Source: Proteinivorax tanatarense (GTDB taxonomy: Bacteria > Bacillota > Proteinivoracia > Proteinivoracales > Proteinivoracaceae). Taken from it: a stretch of DNA of 64,000 nt. This document shows positions 32,998 through 43,569 of the stretch, piece by piece (position 1 is the first letter of the stretch; every line of letters begins with the position of its first letter). The position numbers were made by a program, and so were the translations under genes. The stretch covers positions 2,604,001 through 2,668,000 of the forward strand of contig NZ_CP158367.1 of the NCBI RefSeq assembly GCF_040267685.1, written 5' to 3'. The notes under the pieces are model-generated. The model made no database searches. It was not told where the DNA came from and worked only from the letters and a program-made list of their open reading frames with translations.

Positions 32998-33228
32998 CTA
33001 TTTCTTTTGCATAGCAAGCAAGTCATAAACTCTATCTGACATTAACTGATATGAGTCGTATACGCCTTGGTTATACATTTCTGGTCCTATTTTTTCAACG
33101 AAAAAGTCTAATATCAGTCCTGCTGCTAGATCCCCTAACTCTTCATCCCTCTCATTTTTAAAATAATGCTTAATATCTTCTAACATATTTTTTCTTGCTT
33201 CTTGCGTTAACTTAATCTTATTATCCAT
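32998..33228 (-). CDS. DUF2164 family protein
   Basis: 76 residues. The pattern KLTQEARKNMLEDIKHYF, RDEELGDLAAGLILDFF and GPEMYNQGVYDSYQLM matches DUF2164, small helical cytoplasmic proteins of unknown role. AAAAGGAGG precedes the ATG. Stands between the methyltransferase and the end of the purine operon. Confidence 0.85.
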   Translation of the reverse strand: MDNKIKLTQEARKNMLEDIKHYFKNERDEELGDLAAGLILDFFVEKIGPEMYNQGVYDSYQLMSDRVYDLLAMQKK

Positions 33229-33380
33229 TGTTTTGCCTCCTTTTTCAAAAGTAAATCTTTAAGCTGGAGTATGTTTGATTTATTTTGCTTAAAATTACAT
33301 TGATGTCAATTTTCCCCTGTTAATCCCATATATAAAACTTCAAGGTTTTATAGCAAATCCCCTCTTTTCTATAAACAAAA

Positions 33381-33421
33381 GAAGGTTATATTTTTAGTTT
33401 TCTACTAAAAATATAACCTTC
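33381..33421 (-). terminator. Terminator of the purine operon
   Basis: Perfect 18-base stem GAAGGTTATATTTTTAGT (33381-33398) with ACTAAAAATATAACCTTC (33404-33421); on the minus strand TTTTGTTT follows. It ends at the last codons of the frameshifted GNAT gene. Confidence 0.9.
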
Positions 33422-33422
33422 T

Positions 33423-34003
33423 TTATTTAACGTCGCTAAATATAACGGCGGAGCACTCACAAGGAGGACTGCCACAATATTGACAGTCAAACTCTGTTTC
33501 TAAACTTTCTTTTTTCCAATACTCTGGTATAAGCAGAACTGGCTTTAAGTGATTTTTTAGCAGGTTTTTTTCGATATTTATTCCATCGGGAGTCTTCCAA
33601 GCAACGAACATATAACCTCAGCCTTTTCTCTTTTCATTTTCTCGATAAGGTCAGTGGTTAATCTAGCTCCGATTCCCATCTTTGTAGCATTTTTTTTAAC
33701 CGCTACAGTTTTAAAAACCCCTATTTTTTTGGCATCTTTACAAACAACATGTAATTTTTCCGCAGGTATACCCATTTCTCCCGTTAAAAATGATTGGGTT
33801 ACTATACTTCCAAAAGAAAAACCTAAGACTTCTTCTTTTTCATTTACTGCAACGTTCAAAAATCTTTCAGAGAAGCTTGATACATCTTCTAAAGTTGAAA
33901 GTTGCAAATATCCTTCACCAAGCTGTTCATCAGCTATTGAGATAATATGGGGTGCATATACTTTTTTATAATTAGTTATCTTTATTTCTTTCACTTTTAT
34001 CAA
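33423..34003 (-). pseudogene. GNAT-type acetyltransferase split by a frameshift
   Basis: The first part (34003 to 33578, 141 codons) reads ISIADEQLGEGYL, FKTVAVKKNATKMGIGARLT (acetyl-CoA site) and ends soon after EKAEVI. The second part (33611 to 33423) continues in another frame with FVAWKTPDGINIEKNLLKNH, PEYWKKESLETEFDCQYCG and PPCECSAVIF, the Cys-rich tail known from one group of GNAT proteins. The frames join near 33612 (GTTATATGTTCG), where one base seems to be missing. It overlaps purD by 32 bases and is co-transcribed with it. Sequencing error, recent inactivation or programmed shifting cannot be told apart here. Confidence 0.75.
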
Positions 34004-35237
34004 TTCCCCATCCTATATCTCGTCTAAACATTATTCCCTCAAAGTCTATGTTTTTAACATCTTTATATACCATATCCCGTGCAATGCTCAATTCATTAGC
34101 AATACCCACAATATTTAGCACCCTGCCACCATTTGTAAGTAACTTACCTTGTTGATAGGTTGTACCGCTATGATACAAACGGCAATCTTTTATTTTGCAC
34201 TTTGTTATCTCTATTCCTTTAGGATATTTGCCGGGATAGCCATCCATTGCTAATACTAGGGTAATAGCTTTTTTCTGCGATATTTTTGGCTGCACAATTT
34301 CTCCGTTGATACAACTTTTTATTAGTAGAGCTAAATCTTCATCAATTAGATGCAGTATAGCTTGTGTTTCAGGATCTCCAAATCTTGTGTTGTACTCTAG
34401 TACTTTTGGACCTTTATTAGTTACCATCAAGCCTGCATATAAAACACCGGTAAATTCAATATTACGTTTTTGCAACCCTTGTAATGTGGGGTTGATAATT
34501 GTATCCATTATTTCTTTTTTAAGGCTTTCGTCTATAAGGTCACTACTTGCAAAAGCACCCATGCCACCGGTATTAGGTCCTTCATCTTGTTCATAAACTC
34601 TTTTATAATCCTGTGCTGGCACTAATGGGAAAGCTTTGTTTTTGCTTACTACCACCATAAAAGATAACTCTCTGCCTTGCAAAAATTCTTCAGCAAAAAT
34701 CTTTTGATCAGGGTGGCTTTCCATCAACTTTTGAAGTTCTTCTTTTCCTGTATTTTTATCTTCAACTATGATTACACCTTTTCCAGCGGCAAGGCCATCT
34801 ACTTTGAATACTAAAGGAAGACCTAATGAATCCATTAGATTGCACCCATGTTCTAGGCTATCTACCCTTGTATATTCTGCAGTGGGGACGTTTTCCCCTC
34901 TCATTATTTCTTTAGCAAAAGTTTTGCTACCTTCCAATTTGGCAGCTTTTTTAGTTGGCCCGAATATAGCTAAGTTTTTTTCCTCAAAATAATCTACAAT
35001 TCCTAAGGTAAGTGGTAGCTCTGGTCCCACCACTGTAAAACTTATTTTTTCTTGTAAAGCAAAGTTTGCTAGTCCTTCAAAGTCAGTAACATTAATGTCC
35101 CATATCACCTTTATTTTTTCAAGTTCTGGTTTAGGAGCAGTGCCTACCCAATAGACTTTTTCAACTGAAGGGCTTTGAGCAATTTTTTCACAAATCACAT
35201 GCTCCCTACCTCCTGAACCTATAACCATAACACGCAT
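33972..35237 (-). CDS. purD: Phosphoribosylamine-glycine ligase PurD
   Basis: 421 residues from ATG 35237, with GGAGGTGA 8 bases upstream. MRVMVIGSGGREH is the family N-terminus; the ATP-grasp domain shows FKVDGLAAGKGVIIV, FAEEFLQGRELSFMV and the metal/ATP site TRFGDPETQAIL. It makes GAR from phosphoribosylamine, glycine and ATP, the second step of purine synthesis. Last pur gene of the operon, 8 bases or more after purH. Confidence 0.97.
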   Translation of the reverse strand: MRVMVIGSGGREHVICEKIAQSPSVEKVYWVGTAPKPELEKIKVIWDINVTDFEGLANFALQEKISFTVVGPELPLTLGIVDYFEEKNLAIFGPTKKAAKLEGSKTFAKEIMRGENVPTAEYTRVDSLEHGCNLMDSLGLPLVFKVDGLAAGKGVIIVEDKNTGKEELQKLMESHPDQKIFAEEFLQGRELSFMVVVSKNKAFPLVPAQDYKRVYEQDEGPNTGGMGAFASSDLIDESLKKEIMDTIINPTLQGLQKRNIEFTGVLYAGLMVTNKGPKVLEYNTRFGDPETQAILHLIDEDLALLIKSCINGEIVQPKISQKKAITLVLAMDGYPGKYPKGIEITKCKIKDCRLYHSGTTYQQGKLLTNGGRVLNIVGIANELSIARDMVYKDVKNIDFEGIMFRRDIGWGIDKSERNKDN

Positions 35238-35263
35238 CTTTACGCTCACCTCCACCTTTCAAA

Positions 35264-36781
35264 TTAGTGCTTAAAGTGTCTCATGCCTGTCATTATTAAC
35301 GTTATTCCATGTTTTCTGCAAGCTTCGATGGATAAATCGTCGTTTTTTGACCCCCCTGGCTGCAAGATATACTTAATTTTATAATCTGCGGCTATATTTA
35401 CTACATCTTCAAAGGGGAAGAAAGCATCAGAAGCTAATATTTCTCCACCGCCGTTTTCTTTTGCCTGTTCTAAAGCTTTGCAAGCGGCGTCTATTCTTTT
35501 TGTGGCTCCGCATCCCAAACCAACAGTGGATGTCCCTTTTGTTACCGCTATGGCATTTGATTTAACATGTTTTACCGATTTATAGGCAAACATCACTTCA
35601 TCCATTTTATCCTTTGGAAGTTCACCACAAGCTACAGTTATATCCTTAGTTAAAAATCTACTTTGGTTTTTACTTTGTCTTAGTAGACCTCCGTTTATGG
35701 ATTTCAGCTCGCAACTTGCTTCACCTTTTGAAAAATCAACCTTAAGTAATCTAAGATTTTTTTTCTTTTGCAAAACTTCTAACGCTTCTTTTGTAAAACT
35801 TGGCGCTATTATAATCTCTAGGAAAATTTTATTCATTTCTTTAGCTGTAGATTCATCTACTTCTGTGTTTACCGCTACGATTCCACCAAAGATTGATTTC
35901 TCATCACATTTTCTAGCATTTATAAAAGCACTCTTTAAGTTCTCACCTTGTGCTATACCACAGGGAGTAGCGTGTTTTACTGCTACAACAGCAGGCTTTT
36001 TACTGCCAAACTCCATCACTGCATTTAGTGCAGCGTCTGCATCGTTATAATTGTTATACGAAAGTTGTTTGCCGCTAATTTTTGTTGCATTTAATAGGGA
36101 TGCCGACGTATCACTGGAATTGACAAAAACATCTGCTTGTTGGTGAGGATTTTCACCATATCTTAAGGTGTCTTTTTTCTCCGCTAGTATGCTCAAAAAC
36201 TTCCCTCCGGAAAGATATTCTGTTATCGCCCCATCATATTGGGCGGTGTGTGAAAAAGCTTTTACAGCTAGCTCTTTTCTCAGTTCTTTTGATATATCGC
36301 CTTGTGTTTTTAGTTTATCTAAAATTAAACTGTAATCTTGTGTGTCAACCAACACTATGCACTTATTGTAATTTTTAGCAGCAGCTCTTACCATGGTTGG
36401 TCCGCCAATATCAATATTTTCTAGAGCGGTGTCTAAGTCAGTATCTTTAGATTTAATTACTTCTGTAAAGGGATATAAGTTCACTGCCACCAAGTCGATT
36501 CTTTTAATATCAAGTTTGTCTAGTTCCCCTTGGTGAGCTTCACTTTCCTTTGCCAAAATTCCTCCATGAATCTTAGGATGTAATGTTTTTACTCGTCCAT
36601 CTAATATCTCAGGTGACCCAGTAACTTCTTCTACAGGAGTTACGCTCACTCCACTGTCTTTTAGAAATCTTGCTGTATTTCCAGTAGAAACAATTTCTAC
36701 ACCCATTTTTTGTAGGCTTTTTGCTAGTTCTTCTGCTCCTTTTTTATCCCACAAAGATATCAGTGCTCGTTTAATGTTCAA
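35264..36781 (-). CDS. purH: Bifunctional AICAR transformylase/IMP cyclohydrolase PurH
   Basis: 505 residues from a TTG start, with GGAGGAG 6 bases upstream, overlapping the purN stop (TTGA). The N-terminal MGS-like cyclohydrolase domain (ALISLWDKKGAEELAKSL, VEEVTGSPEILDGRVKTLHP) is followed by the AICAR transformylase domain (LRYGENPHQQADVF, AVKHATPCGIA). It performs the last two steps to IMP. Length is usual. Confidence 0.97.
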   Translation of the reverse strand: MNIKRALISLWDKKGAEELAKSLQKMGVEIVSTGNTARFLKDSGVSVTPVEEVTGSPEILDGRVKTLHPKIHGGILAKESEAHQGELDKLDIKRIDLVAVNLYPFTEVIKSKDTDLDTALENIDIGGPTMVRAAAKNYNKCIVLVDTQDYSLILDKLKTQGDISKELRKELAVKAFSHTAQYDGAITEYLSGGKFLSILAEKKDTLRYGENPHQQADVFVNSSDTSASLLNATKISGKQLSYNNYNDADAALNAVMEFGSKKPAVVAVKHATPCGIAQGENLKSAFINARKCDEKSIFGGIVAVNTEVDESTAKEMNKIFLEIIIAPSFTKEALEVLQKKKNLRLLKVDFSKGEASCELKSINGGLLRQSKNQSRFLTKDITVACGELPKDKMDEVMFAYKSVKHVKSNAIAVTKGTSTVGLGCGATKRIDAACKALEQAKENGGGEILASDAFFPFEDVVNIAADYKIKYILQPGGSKNDDLSIEACRKHGITLIMTGMRHFKH

Positions 36782-37371
36782 CTTGTCTCCTCCTTTACGT
36801 ATACCGTGCGATTTTTGATAGTTATTTTATCTTTACATAGAAGCTTTACAACTTGTGGGTAAAGCTTATGCTCTTTTTGTTGAATTTTAACAAGTAAACT
36901 TTTTACACAATCACTTTCAGCAATAGTCACTGCCTCTTGGGCTATAATAGGACCATGATCTAACTTATTATCTACAAAATGCACCGTACACCCAGTTACT
37001 TTAACACCATAGTCTAAAGCCTGATGAATCGCGTTTAAACCAGGGAATGCCGGAAGCAACGAAGGGTGAATATTTATGATTTTATTTTTATAGCAATCCA
37101 CCACTTCTTTTTTTAGTATACGCATAAAGCCAGCCAATAAAATGTAATGGGGGCTGACTTTGTTCAAAATTTCAATAAGTTCTTGACTGAACTCCTTGTC
37201 CTTAAGCTTAAAAACTGGAATGTTATTCTCTCTGGCTATTTTTTCTGCACCACATGCTTTATCCACAATAAGTGCAGTTACTTTCCCATTTATTTCACCT
37301 TTTGCAATATAGTCCAAAATAGTGGCAAAGTTGCTTCCTCTTCCCGAAGCCATAACAACTAGTTTTTTCAT
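36778..37371 (-). CDS. purN: Phosphoribosylglycinamide formyltransferase PurN
   Basis: 197 residues. VMASGRGSNF N-terminus, LAGFMRIL and the formyl-transfer site INIHPSLLPAFPGLNAIHQAL with the HxxxD-type VTGCTVHFVDNKLDHGPII. Uses 10-formyl-THF to formylate GAR. Its start overlaps purM by ATGA and its stop overlaps purH. Confidence 0.96.
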   Translation of the reverse strand: MKKLVVMASGRGSNFATILDYIAKGEINGKVTALIVDKACGAEKIARENNIPVFKLKDKEFSQELIEILNKVSPHYILLAGFMRILKKEVVDCYKNKIINIHPSLLPAFPGLNAIHQALDYGVKVTGCTVHFVDNKLDHGPIIAQEAVTIAESDCVKSLLVKIQQKEHKLYPQVVKLLCKDKITIKNRTVYVKEETS

Positions 37372-38366
37372 TTTAGAATCACTTTCTTGCCACCTGCTAC
37401 AAGCTCTCCAATTTGAGTGGCATCGTATCCGGCAGCTTGTATTATTTTTAAAGCTTTATCTGCTTCTAACTCAGATACAACCACCACATATCCTACACCC
37501 ATGTTAAAAGTGGTGTACATTTCTTTAACATCAATTTCCCCTAATTTTTGCATCTTAGCAAAAATTTCTGGTGTTTTTATTTTATCTGTATACACTACAC
37601 AACTTAACCCCTCTGGCAATACCCTAGGAATGTTGTTAACAAGTCCCCCTCCAGTTATATGAGCCATAGCCTTTATCTCTAATTTTTCTAATAGCTTTTT
37701 TACAACAGGTACGTAAATCTCCGTTGGAGTCAATATATCTTCAATATGCTCCTCTAACTGAGGATAATGCTCAATAAGCTTTCTAACTAAAGAAAAACCA
37801 TTGGAGTGAATTCCAGTTGAAGCTATGCCGATAAGCACATCTTTTTCTTTACACTTTGAGCCATCAATAATTTGATCTTTTTCCACAACACCTACTGAAA
37901 ACCCAGCTACATCATATTTAGAAGGAGCATAGAATCCCGGCATTTCCGCTGTTTCTCCACCTACAAGGGCCATTTCGCTTTTTTTACAAGCAGCTGTTAT
38001 TCCTTCTAACAGCTGTTTAACTGTGTTAGGATCCAACTTGCCTACCGCTAAGTAATCTAAAAAAAATAGCGGTTTGGCACCACAAGTAATTATATCGTTT
38101 ACGCACATGGCAACTACATCCTGACCGACGACACCATGGGCATTATGCTTTATGGCAAGCTCTAGTTTTGTGCCAACTCCATCGGTTCCAGAAACTAATA
38201 TCGGCTGTCCATACTTGGAGGTATCAAGCTGAAACATTCCACCAAATCCTCCTAATCCACCTACCACTCCCTCTGTATTCGTAGATTTTGCTAAATCCGA
38301 ATAAGTGTCCACCATTTTATCTGCTTTATCAATATCTACTCCCGATGATTTGTAGTTGAACTTCAT
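37368..38366 (-). CDS. purM: AIR synthetase PurM
   Basis: 332 residues from ATG 38366, fixed by the ATGA overlap with the purF stop. Family marks: YKSSGVDIDKADKMV, LVSGTDGVGTKLELA, VAMCVNDIITCGAKPLFFLD, VGGETAEMPGFY and the Gly-rich AHITGGGLVNNIPRVLP. It closes FGAM to AIR using ATP. Confidence 0.97.
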   Translation of the reverse strand: MKFNYKSSGVDIDKADKMVDTYSDLAKSTNTEGVVGGLGGFGGMFQLDTSKYGQPILVSGTDGVGTKLELAIKHNAHGVVGQDVVAMCVNDIITCGAKPLFFLDYLAVGKLDPNTVKQLLEGITAACKKSEMALVGGETAEMPGFYAPSKYDVAGFSVGVVEKDQIIDGSKCKEKDVLIGIASTGIHSNGFSLVRKLIEHYPQLEEHIEDILTPTEIYVPVVKKLLEKLEIKAMAHITGGGLVNNIPRVLPEGLSCVVYTDKIKTPEIFAKMQKLGEIDVKEMYTTFNMGVGYVVVVSELEADKALKIIQAAGYDATQIGELVAGGKKVILK

Positions 38367-39739
38367 TTGCAACACCCCATTTTCACTGGATATTTTCCGG
38401 TAAAGCAAGCATCACAAAGCCCGTCTTTAACACCGACTCCCTCTAAAAGTTCTTTTGGCGTTAAAAACGCCAAACTATCTGCTTTAATAGCCTTTGTCAT
38501 TTCCTCTAAACTACTATTTGCAGCTAGTAGCTCTCCCTGAGAAGATGTATCTATTCCCAAATGACAAGGATGAGTAACTGGAGGAGCTGAAATACGTACA
38601 TGGACTTCTTTTGCTCCACCTTGTTTTAACATTTCTACAATCTTACGGCTGGTAGTACCCCTTACTATCGAGTCGTCAACCATAATAACTTTTTTACCTT
38701 TGATAACGCTATTTATGACGTTTAACTTTAGATTAACCCCCGCAATTCTTCCTTCTTGACTAGGTTTTATAAACGTTCTACCAACATACCTGTTTCTAAT
38801 GAGAGCTGATTCATAAGGAATGCCTAAACCTTCTGCTAACCCAGCCGCTGCTGACAAAGAAGAGTCAGGAACACCGGTAACAATATCTCCTTTTGCAGGG
38901 TGATATTTTGCCAGTACTTTACCTAAATTTTTGCGGACTGTGTGTACATTCTTACCCATAAAGTCACTGTCTGGACGAGAAAAGTAAATGTACTCAAAAG
39001 AACAAAAGGCCCTTTTTTTGCTATAAAGGATGTTATCCCATTCTAAACCTTCTGAGGAAATAGTTAACATTTCTCCTGGCTCTATTTCACGGACTAACTT
39101 CGCACCGACAATGTCTAGTGCACAACTTTCTGAAGCTACTATATATTGGTCATCTTTTCGACCTAGCACAAGGGGTCTAATTCCCAAAGGATCCCTTATG
39201 GCTATCAACTTATCTTCAGTCATTAAAAGTAAAGAGTAGGCTCCTCTTACTTGCCCTAAAGCTGAAGCTATTGCTCCTTCTAAATCGTCACTACTCGCTC
39301 GTGAAAGTAGATGGGCGATAACTTCGCTATCGTTTGTACTGTGAAAAATAGAGCCTTGCTGCTCCAGTTGATGTCTCAAGGTTTGAGCATTTACTAAGTT
39401 GCCGTTATGAGCTAGCGCTGCTTGACCTAATTTACAATTGAAGAGCAAGGGTTGACAGTTTTCTATACTGCCTCCCCCTGATGTGGAATAGCGAACATGC
39501 CCTATACCCAAATGACCTTTGTATTGGCTGCTTGCAAAATCTTTAAAAACCTCGTCTACCAACCCTACACCTTTGTGACTCTTTAGTTGCTTCCCATCAC
39601 TTACAACTACCCCTGCACTCTCCTGCCCTCTATGTTGCAGTGAGATAAGGCCGTAGTATAGTGAAGGAGCCACATCCTTGGCTCCAAACACTCCGAAAAC
39701 CCCACATTCTTCAGGCATTCTATCTAGATTATCTTTCAC
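38363..39739 (-). CDS. purF: Amidophosphoribosyltransferase PurF
   Basis: 458 residues, GTG start with GGGAG upstream, overlapping purL by 11 bases. After an 11-residue propeptide the nucleophile Cys12 stands in [10 protein letters not shown]. The PRPP loop is [20 protein letters not shown]. Cysteines in [18 protein letters not shown] and LCDACFTG are placed like the 4Fe-4S ligands of the Bacillus-type oxygen-sensitive enzyme, fitting an anaerobe. First committed step of purine synthesis, feedback-inhibited in the family. Confidence 0.97.
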   Translation of the reverse strand: MKDNLDRMPEECGVFGVFGAKDVAPSLYYGLISLQHRGQESAGVVVSDGKQLKSHKGVGLVDEVFKDFASSQYKGHLGIGHVRYSTSGGGSIENCQPLLFNCKLGQAALAHNGNLVNAQTLRHQLEQQGSIFHSTNDSEVIAHLLSRASSDDLEGAIASALGQVRGAYSLLLMTEDKLIAIRDPLGIRPLVLGRKDDQYIVASESCALDIVGAKLVREIEPGEMLTISSEGLEWDNILYSKKRAFCSFEYIYFSRPDSDFMGKNVHTVRKNLGKVLAKYHPAKGDIVTGVPDSSLSAAAGLAEGLGIPYESALIRNRYVGRTFIKPSQEGRIAGVNLKLNVINSVIKGKKVIMVDDSIVRGTTSRKIVEMLKQGGAKEVHVRISAPPVTHPCHLGIDTSSQGELLAANSSLEEMTKAIKADSLAFLTPKELLEGVGVKDGLCDACFTGKYPVKMGCCK

Positions 39740-41909
39740 CGTCCATCACTCCCTGCAAGACATTGTTATAAATGTCAGAAATCTTTGCTACATCTAAAGC
39801 GATCAAATTTCTACCGCTATTTTTTAAATAGATGCCTTCTTTAACAGTTTTTCCTAATTGAACAACATTTTCCATCGACTGTTCAAACTGTTCTTTGTGT
39901 TCAGGTGATATTGAAACTAGATATCCACCATGCTCACCATATAGGATTTGGTTTAATTCATCTGCTTGTATCGACAGCTCAGCTCCTAGATTTCCTTTGA
40001 CACTGCTTTTCATAACTGCTACAGCTAAACCACCTTGAGATATGTCTAAAGCAGACTTTACAATGCCATTAGCAATACTAGAAATTAGTTTTTTAGATAT
40101 GCTTTTCTCTTTTACAAGATTCGGTCTATCAATTTCGCCTTCCACCTTACCATTGACGATATTCTGGGCTAGACTGCCACTTAGATTATAATTTAAGTTA
40201 CCTACAATATACAGTAAATCTCCTTCTTTTTTAAAGGCTGGAGTAGTGATTTTTTTAATATCTTCTACAATACCTACCATACCTACAACCGGTGTCGGTA
40301 AAATTTTATGAGTTGGGCCTTCATTATACAAACTTACATTGCCTCCTACCACAGGAGTATCTAGTATCTTTGTGGCTTCCGCCATGCCTTTAATAACATT
40401 GGAATATACCCAGTAATTTTCGCTATCTTCGGGGTTAGGAAAGTTAAGGCAGTCAGTTACAGCTGCCGGTGTTATTCCAGTGGCCGATAAATTACGATAA
40501 GCCTCTAGCACAACGTTCATACCGCCGTTGTATGGAGAAAGATATGGATACTGGGGGTTACAATCAGTGGTTACTCCAATACCTTTATTTGTTCCTTTTA
40601 TGCGGAACACTCCAGCATTTTGACCAGGAGAAATCACTGTGTTTGCACCTACATGTTGATCGTACTGCTGATATACCCACCTTTTAGAAGCTACGTTTGG
40701 ATGAGATATAAGGTCTGTCCACATTTTATTGTGGTCAAACTCACCTAGAGAAGATGGTTCTTTAGGCATTTCTTCGATATACTTTGGTTTTTTGGATTCG
40801 GGTTGTCTAACAGGCACACCTTCTGTTATTGATTCAGCGGGGATTTTACCTTCTAGTTTTCCTTTATGGTACATGGAAATAATCCCGTCCTCAGTTACTT
40901 CCCCAATTACGCTAGCGGACAAATCCCACTTTTTAAAAGACTTTTTAACATCTTCTACACCCTCTGGCTTCACAACGTAAAGCATTCTTTCTTGAGATTC
41001 AGAAAGCATAATTTCAGTTGCGTTCATATTTCTCTCTCTTAGATGTACATTGTCTAAGTTAATCTTCATTCCTGTGCCACTTCTTTCCGCCATTTCACAG
41101 CAGGCAGAAGTTAGTCCAGCTGCTCCTAAATCTTGCACACCTACAACGTTTTCATTATCAATAAGCTCAAGACAAGCTTCCAAAAGCAGCTTTTCCATAA
41201 ATGGATCTCCCACCTGAACTTGAGGCCTACTACTTTCGGTATCTTCCTCAAGGTCAGCAGAAGCAAATGAAGCTCCAGCAATACCATCTCGTCCTGTGCT
41301 GGCTCCAACTAACATAACTAAGTTACCAACACCTTCGGCGGTTCCTTTTTTAATTTTATCTAGATCCACAAGTCCTAGGCACATAGCGTTAACCAGTGGA
41401 TTTTGTTGATAGCTTTCATCAAAGTAAACTTCTCCACCTACGTTAGCTATTCCTAAACAGTTTCCATAGTGGGATATACCACTTACGACACCTTCGATTA
41501 AATATTGAGTCCTAGCGCTGTTGATATTTCCAAAGCGCAAAGAGTTTAATATAGCTACTGGTCTTGCTCCCATAGAAAAGATATCTCTAACAATACCTCC
41601 TACACCGGTGGCTGCTCCTTGGAATGGTTCAACTGCTGAAGGATGATTGTGGCTTTCTATTTTAAAAGCTAATCCTTTGTTATCACCAATATCAATAATT
41701 CCCGCATTTTCTCCCGGACCTTGCACTACTTTTTCCCCTTTTGTGGGAAAGTGCTTTAGTAAAGGTTTAGAGTGTTTATAGGAACAATGCTCGCTCCATA
41801 ACACTCCATACATATTCAACTCTAAATCATTTGGCTTGCGATCCAGATGTTGACAAATCGTTTCATATTCATGCTTTGTTAATCCAACGGTTTCCCATAC
41901 ATTAGCCAT
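39729..41909 (-). CDS. purL: FGAM synthase large subunit PurL
   Basis: 726 residues from ATG 41909 (GGGGAGGG 6 bases upstream), a size typical of the Bacillus-type small PurL that works with PurQ and PurS. Motifs: [55 protein letters not shown] and [19 protein letters not shown]. It converts FGAR to FGAM with ammonia delivered by PurQ. Confidence 0.97.
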   Translation of the reverse strand: MANVWETVGLTKHEYETICQHLDRKPNDLELNMYGVLWSEHCSYKHSKPLLKHFPTKGEKVVQGPGENAGIIDIGDNKGLAFKIESHNHPSAVEPFQGAATGVGGIVRDIFSMGARPVAILNSLRFGNINSARTQYLIEGVVSGISHYGNCLGIANVGGEVYFDESYQQNPLVNAMCLGLVDLDKIKKGTAEGVGNLVMLVGASTGRDGIAGASFASADLEEDTESSRPQVQVGDPFMEKLLLEACLELIDNENVVGVQDLGAAGLTSACCEMAERSGTGMKINLDNVHLRERNMNATEIMLSESQERMLYVVKPEGVEDVKKSFKKWDLSASVIGEVTEDGIISMYHKGKLEGKIPAESITEGVPVRQPESKKPKYIEEMPKEPSSLGEFDHNKMWTDLISHPNVASKRWVYQQYDQHVGANTVISPGQNAGVFRIKGTNKGIGVTTDCNPQYPYLSPYNGGMNVVLEAYRNLSATGITPAAVTDCLNFPNPEDSENYWVYSNVIKGMAEATKILDTPVVGGNVSLYNEGPTHKILPTPVVGMVGIVEDIKKITTPAFKKEGDLLYIVGNLNYNLSGSLAQNIVNGKVEGEIDRPNLVKEKSISKKLISSIANGIVKSALDISQGGLAVAVMKSSVKGNLGAELSIQADELNQILYGEHGGYLVSISPEHKEQFEQSMENVVQLGKTVKEGIYLKNSGRNLIALDVAKISDIYNNVLQGVMDGER

Positions 41910-41910
41910 A

Positions 41911-42582
41911 CTACACCCTCCCCTGGAAGTTTTTAACGATGGAAGTAAATACTTTTGCACCGTCTTTTCCACCTAAGATTTCTTCTATTGCCCTTTCTGG
42001 GTGGGGCATCATTCCCGCAACATTTCCTTTATCGTTGCAAATTCCGGCAATATCAAATGAAGAGCCGTTTGGATTGTCGCTATAGGTAAATAAAATTTGG
42101 TTGTTTTCTTTTAGTTTTTTATACTCATCTTTGGATACATAGTAATTACCGTCACCGTGAGCTATTGGCAAAGTAATTTCTTCATTCCTTTTATATTTAT
42201 TGGTAAACGCTGTGCTATTGTTAGCCACATTCAACTTTTGACGTTTGCAGATAAATTTAGTGCTGTTGTTTTTCATCAGAGCTCCTGGAAGCAACCCGCT
42301 TTCTAATAGTATTTGAAAGCCGTTACAAATTCCAATTACTAGCCCTCCTCTTTCAGCAAACTTTATTACAGCTTCCATGATAGGGGAAAATCTTGCAATT
42401 GCACCACTACGAAGATAGTCCCCATAGGAAAACCCACCAGGCAAAATAATACAATCAACATCTTTTGGCAAAGAAGTATCTTTGTGCCACAGCAGCCTAC
42501 AATTATGTCCTAAGCTTTCCACAGCATACTGAGCATCCTTATCACAGTTTGAACCAGGGAAAACTATCACCGCAAACTTCAT
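41911..42582 (-). CDS. purQ: FGAM synthase glutaminase subunit PurQ
   Basis: 223 residues. Class I glutamine amidotransferase with the nucleophile Cys in [20 protein letters not shown] and the His/Glu pair in [24 protein letters not shown] is the family N-terminus. The purL ATG begins directly after its stop. Confidence 0.97.
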   Translation of the reverse strand: MKFAVIVFPGSNCDKDAQYAVESLGHNCRLLWHKDTSLPKDVDCIILPGGFSYGDYLRSGAIARFSPIMEAVIKFAERGGLVIGICNGFQILLESGLLPGALMKNNSTKFICKRQKLNVANNSTAFTNKYKRNEEITLPIAHGDGNYYVSKDEYKKLKENNQILFTYSDNPNGSSFDIAGICNDKGNVAGMMPHPERAIEEILGGKDGAKVFTSIVKNFQGRV

Positions 42583-42584
42583 GG

Positions 42585-42833
42585 CTACTCCTCCTCCACT
42601 GTAAACTGATAATCCTCTATAGCTGGGTTAGCCAATAGTTTTTGACAAATTTCTTCTAATTGATTTTTGGCTTGCTCTTTATTTTCACAGTCTAGCTTTA
42701 AGCAAAACTCTTTTCTTTGTTCAACATCTTTAACGCTATTATAGCCTAAGCTTTTTACAGCACTGTGTACCGCCTGAGCTTGTGGATCTAAAATCCCTTT
42801 TCTGTATTGCACAGTTACTTTGCCGGTGTACAT
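42585..42833 (-). CDS. purS: FGAM synthase subunit PurS
   Basis: 82 residues, [20 protein letters not shown] then [16 protein letters not shown], the PurS signature. It bridges PurL and PurQ. Start overlaps the purC stop by one base. Confidence 0.95.
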   Translation of the reverse strand: MYTGKVTVQYRKGILDPQAQAVHSAVKSLGYNSVKDVEQRKEFCLKLDCENKEQAKNQLEEICQKLLANPAIEDYQFTVEEE

Positions 42834-43549
42834 TAGCTAAGCCTCCCCTTAATTCTGTTGAATATTTCGGTGTACTTATCAGTAACAGAGCCTTTATCCT
42901 GTCTAAATATATCTTTATCTAAGCTTTCCATGGTGTCTTTATCCCATAAACGGCAGGTATCTGGAGATATTTCATCAGATAAAATTAACTCGCCATCATT
43001 GGTGACCCCAAACTCCAATTTATAATCAACTAACACAACATTTATATCATCAAAAAACTTCTTCAATACCTCATTTACTTTTAAAGTAATTTTTTCCATC
43101 TTATCAACCTGCTCCTCGGTTGCTAAGTTCATTAATCTAATATGCTCTTTATTGATTAGAGGGTCTTTTAAGTCGTCATTTTTATAGAAAAACTCCAGCA
43201 ACGGAAACGGCATTTCCATCTTTTGCTCTAAGCCTAAACGACGGCATATACTACCAGCGGCATAGTTCCTGACAACCACCTCAACCGGCAAAATTTCAAC
43301 CTTCTTTACTAACATTTCATTTTCTGAAACCTGCTTTACAAAATGGTTATTTACCCCTTGCTCTTTCAGGTAGTCAAATAATAATGCTGATATTTTGTTG
43401 TTTAACTTTCCTTTGTCTTGCTCACTGCCAACTTTGTCTCCGTCACCGGCAGTTAGGGCATCGGTATATTCCAACCATAAAATATCGCTGTCGTCTGTAT
43501 AATAAACCTTTTTAGCTTTTCCTCTATATAACTCATCCAACTTTTTCAC
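42833..43549 (-). CDS. purC: SAICAR synthetase PurC
   Basis: 238 residues from GTG 43549 with GGGAGG upstream. YRGKAKKVYYTDDSDILWLE, VEVVVRNYAAGSICRRLG and LILSDEISPDTCRLWDKDT are the family motifs. It ligates aspartate to CAIR. Confidence 0.97.
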   Translation of the reverse strand: MKKLDELYRGKAKKVYYTDDSDILWLEYTDALTAGDGDKVGSEQDKGKLNNKISALLFDYLKEQGVNNHFVKQVSENEMLVKKVEILPVEVVVRNYAAGSICRRLGLEQKMEMPFPLLEFFYKNDDLKDPLINKEHIRLMNLATEEQVDKMEKITLKVNEVLKKFFDDINVVLVDYKLEFGVTNDGELILSDEISPDTCRLWDKDTMESLDKDIFRQDKGSVTDKYTEIFNRIKGRLS

Positions 43550-43569
43550 TTAAAAAACCTCCCTAGTTT

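Noticed and set aside
33423-33611. Stand-alone 62-residue Cys-rich protein
   Set aside because: It lacks a ribosome binding site and reads as the missing C-terminus of the adjoining GNAT protein in another frame.
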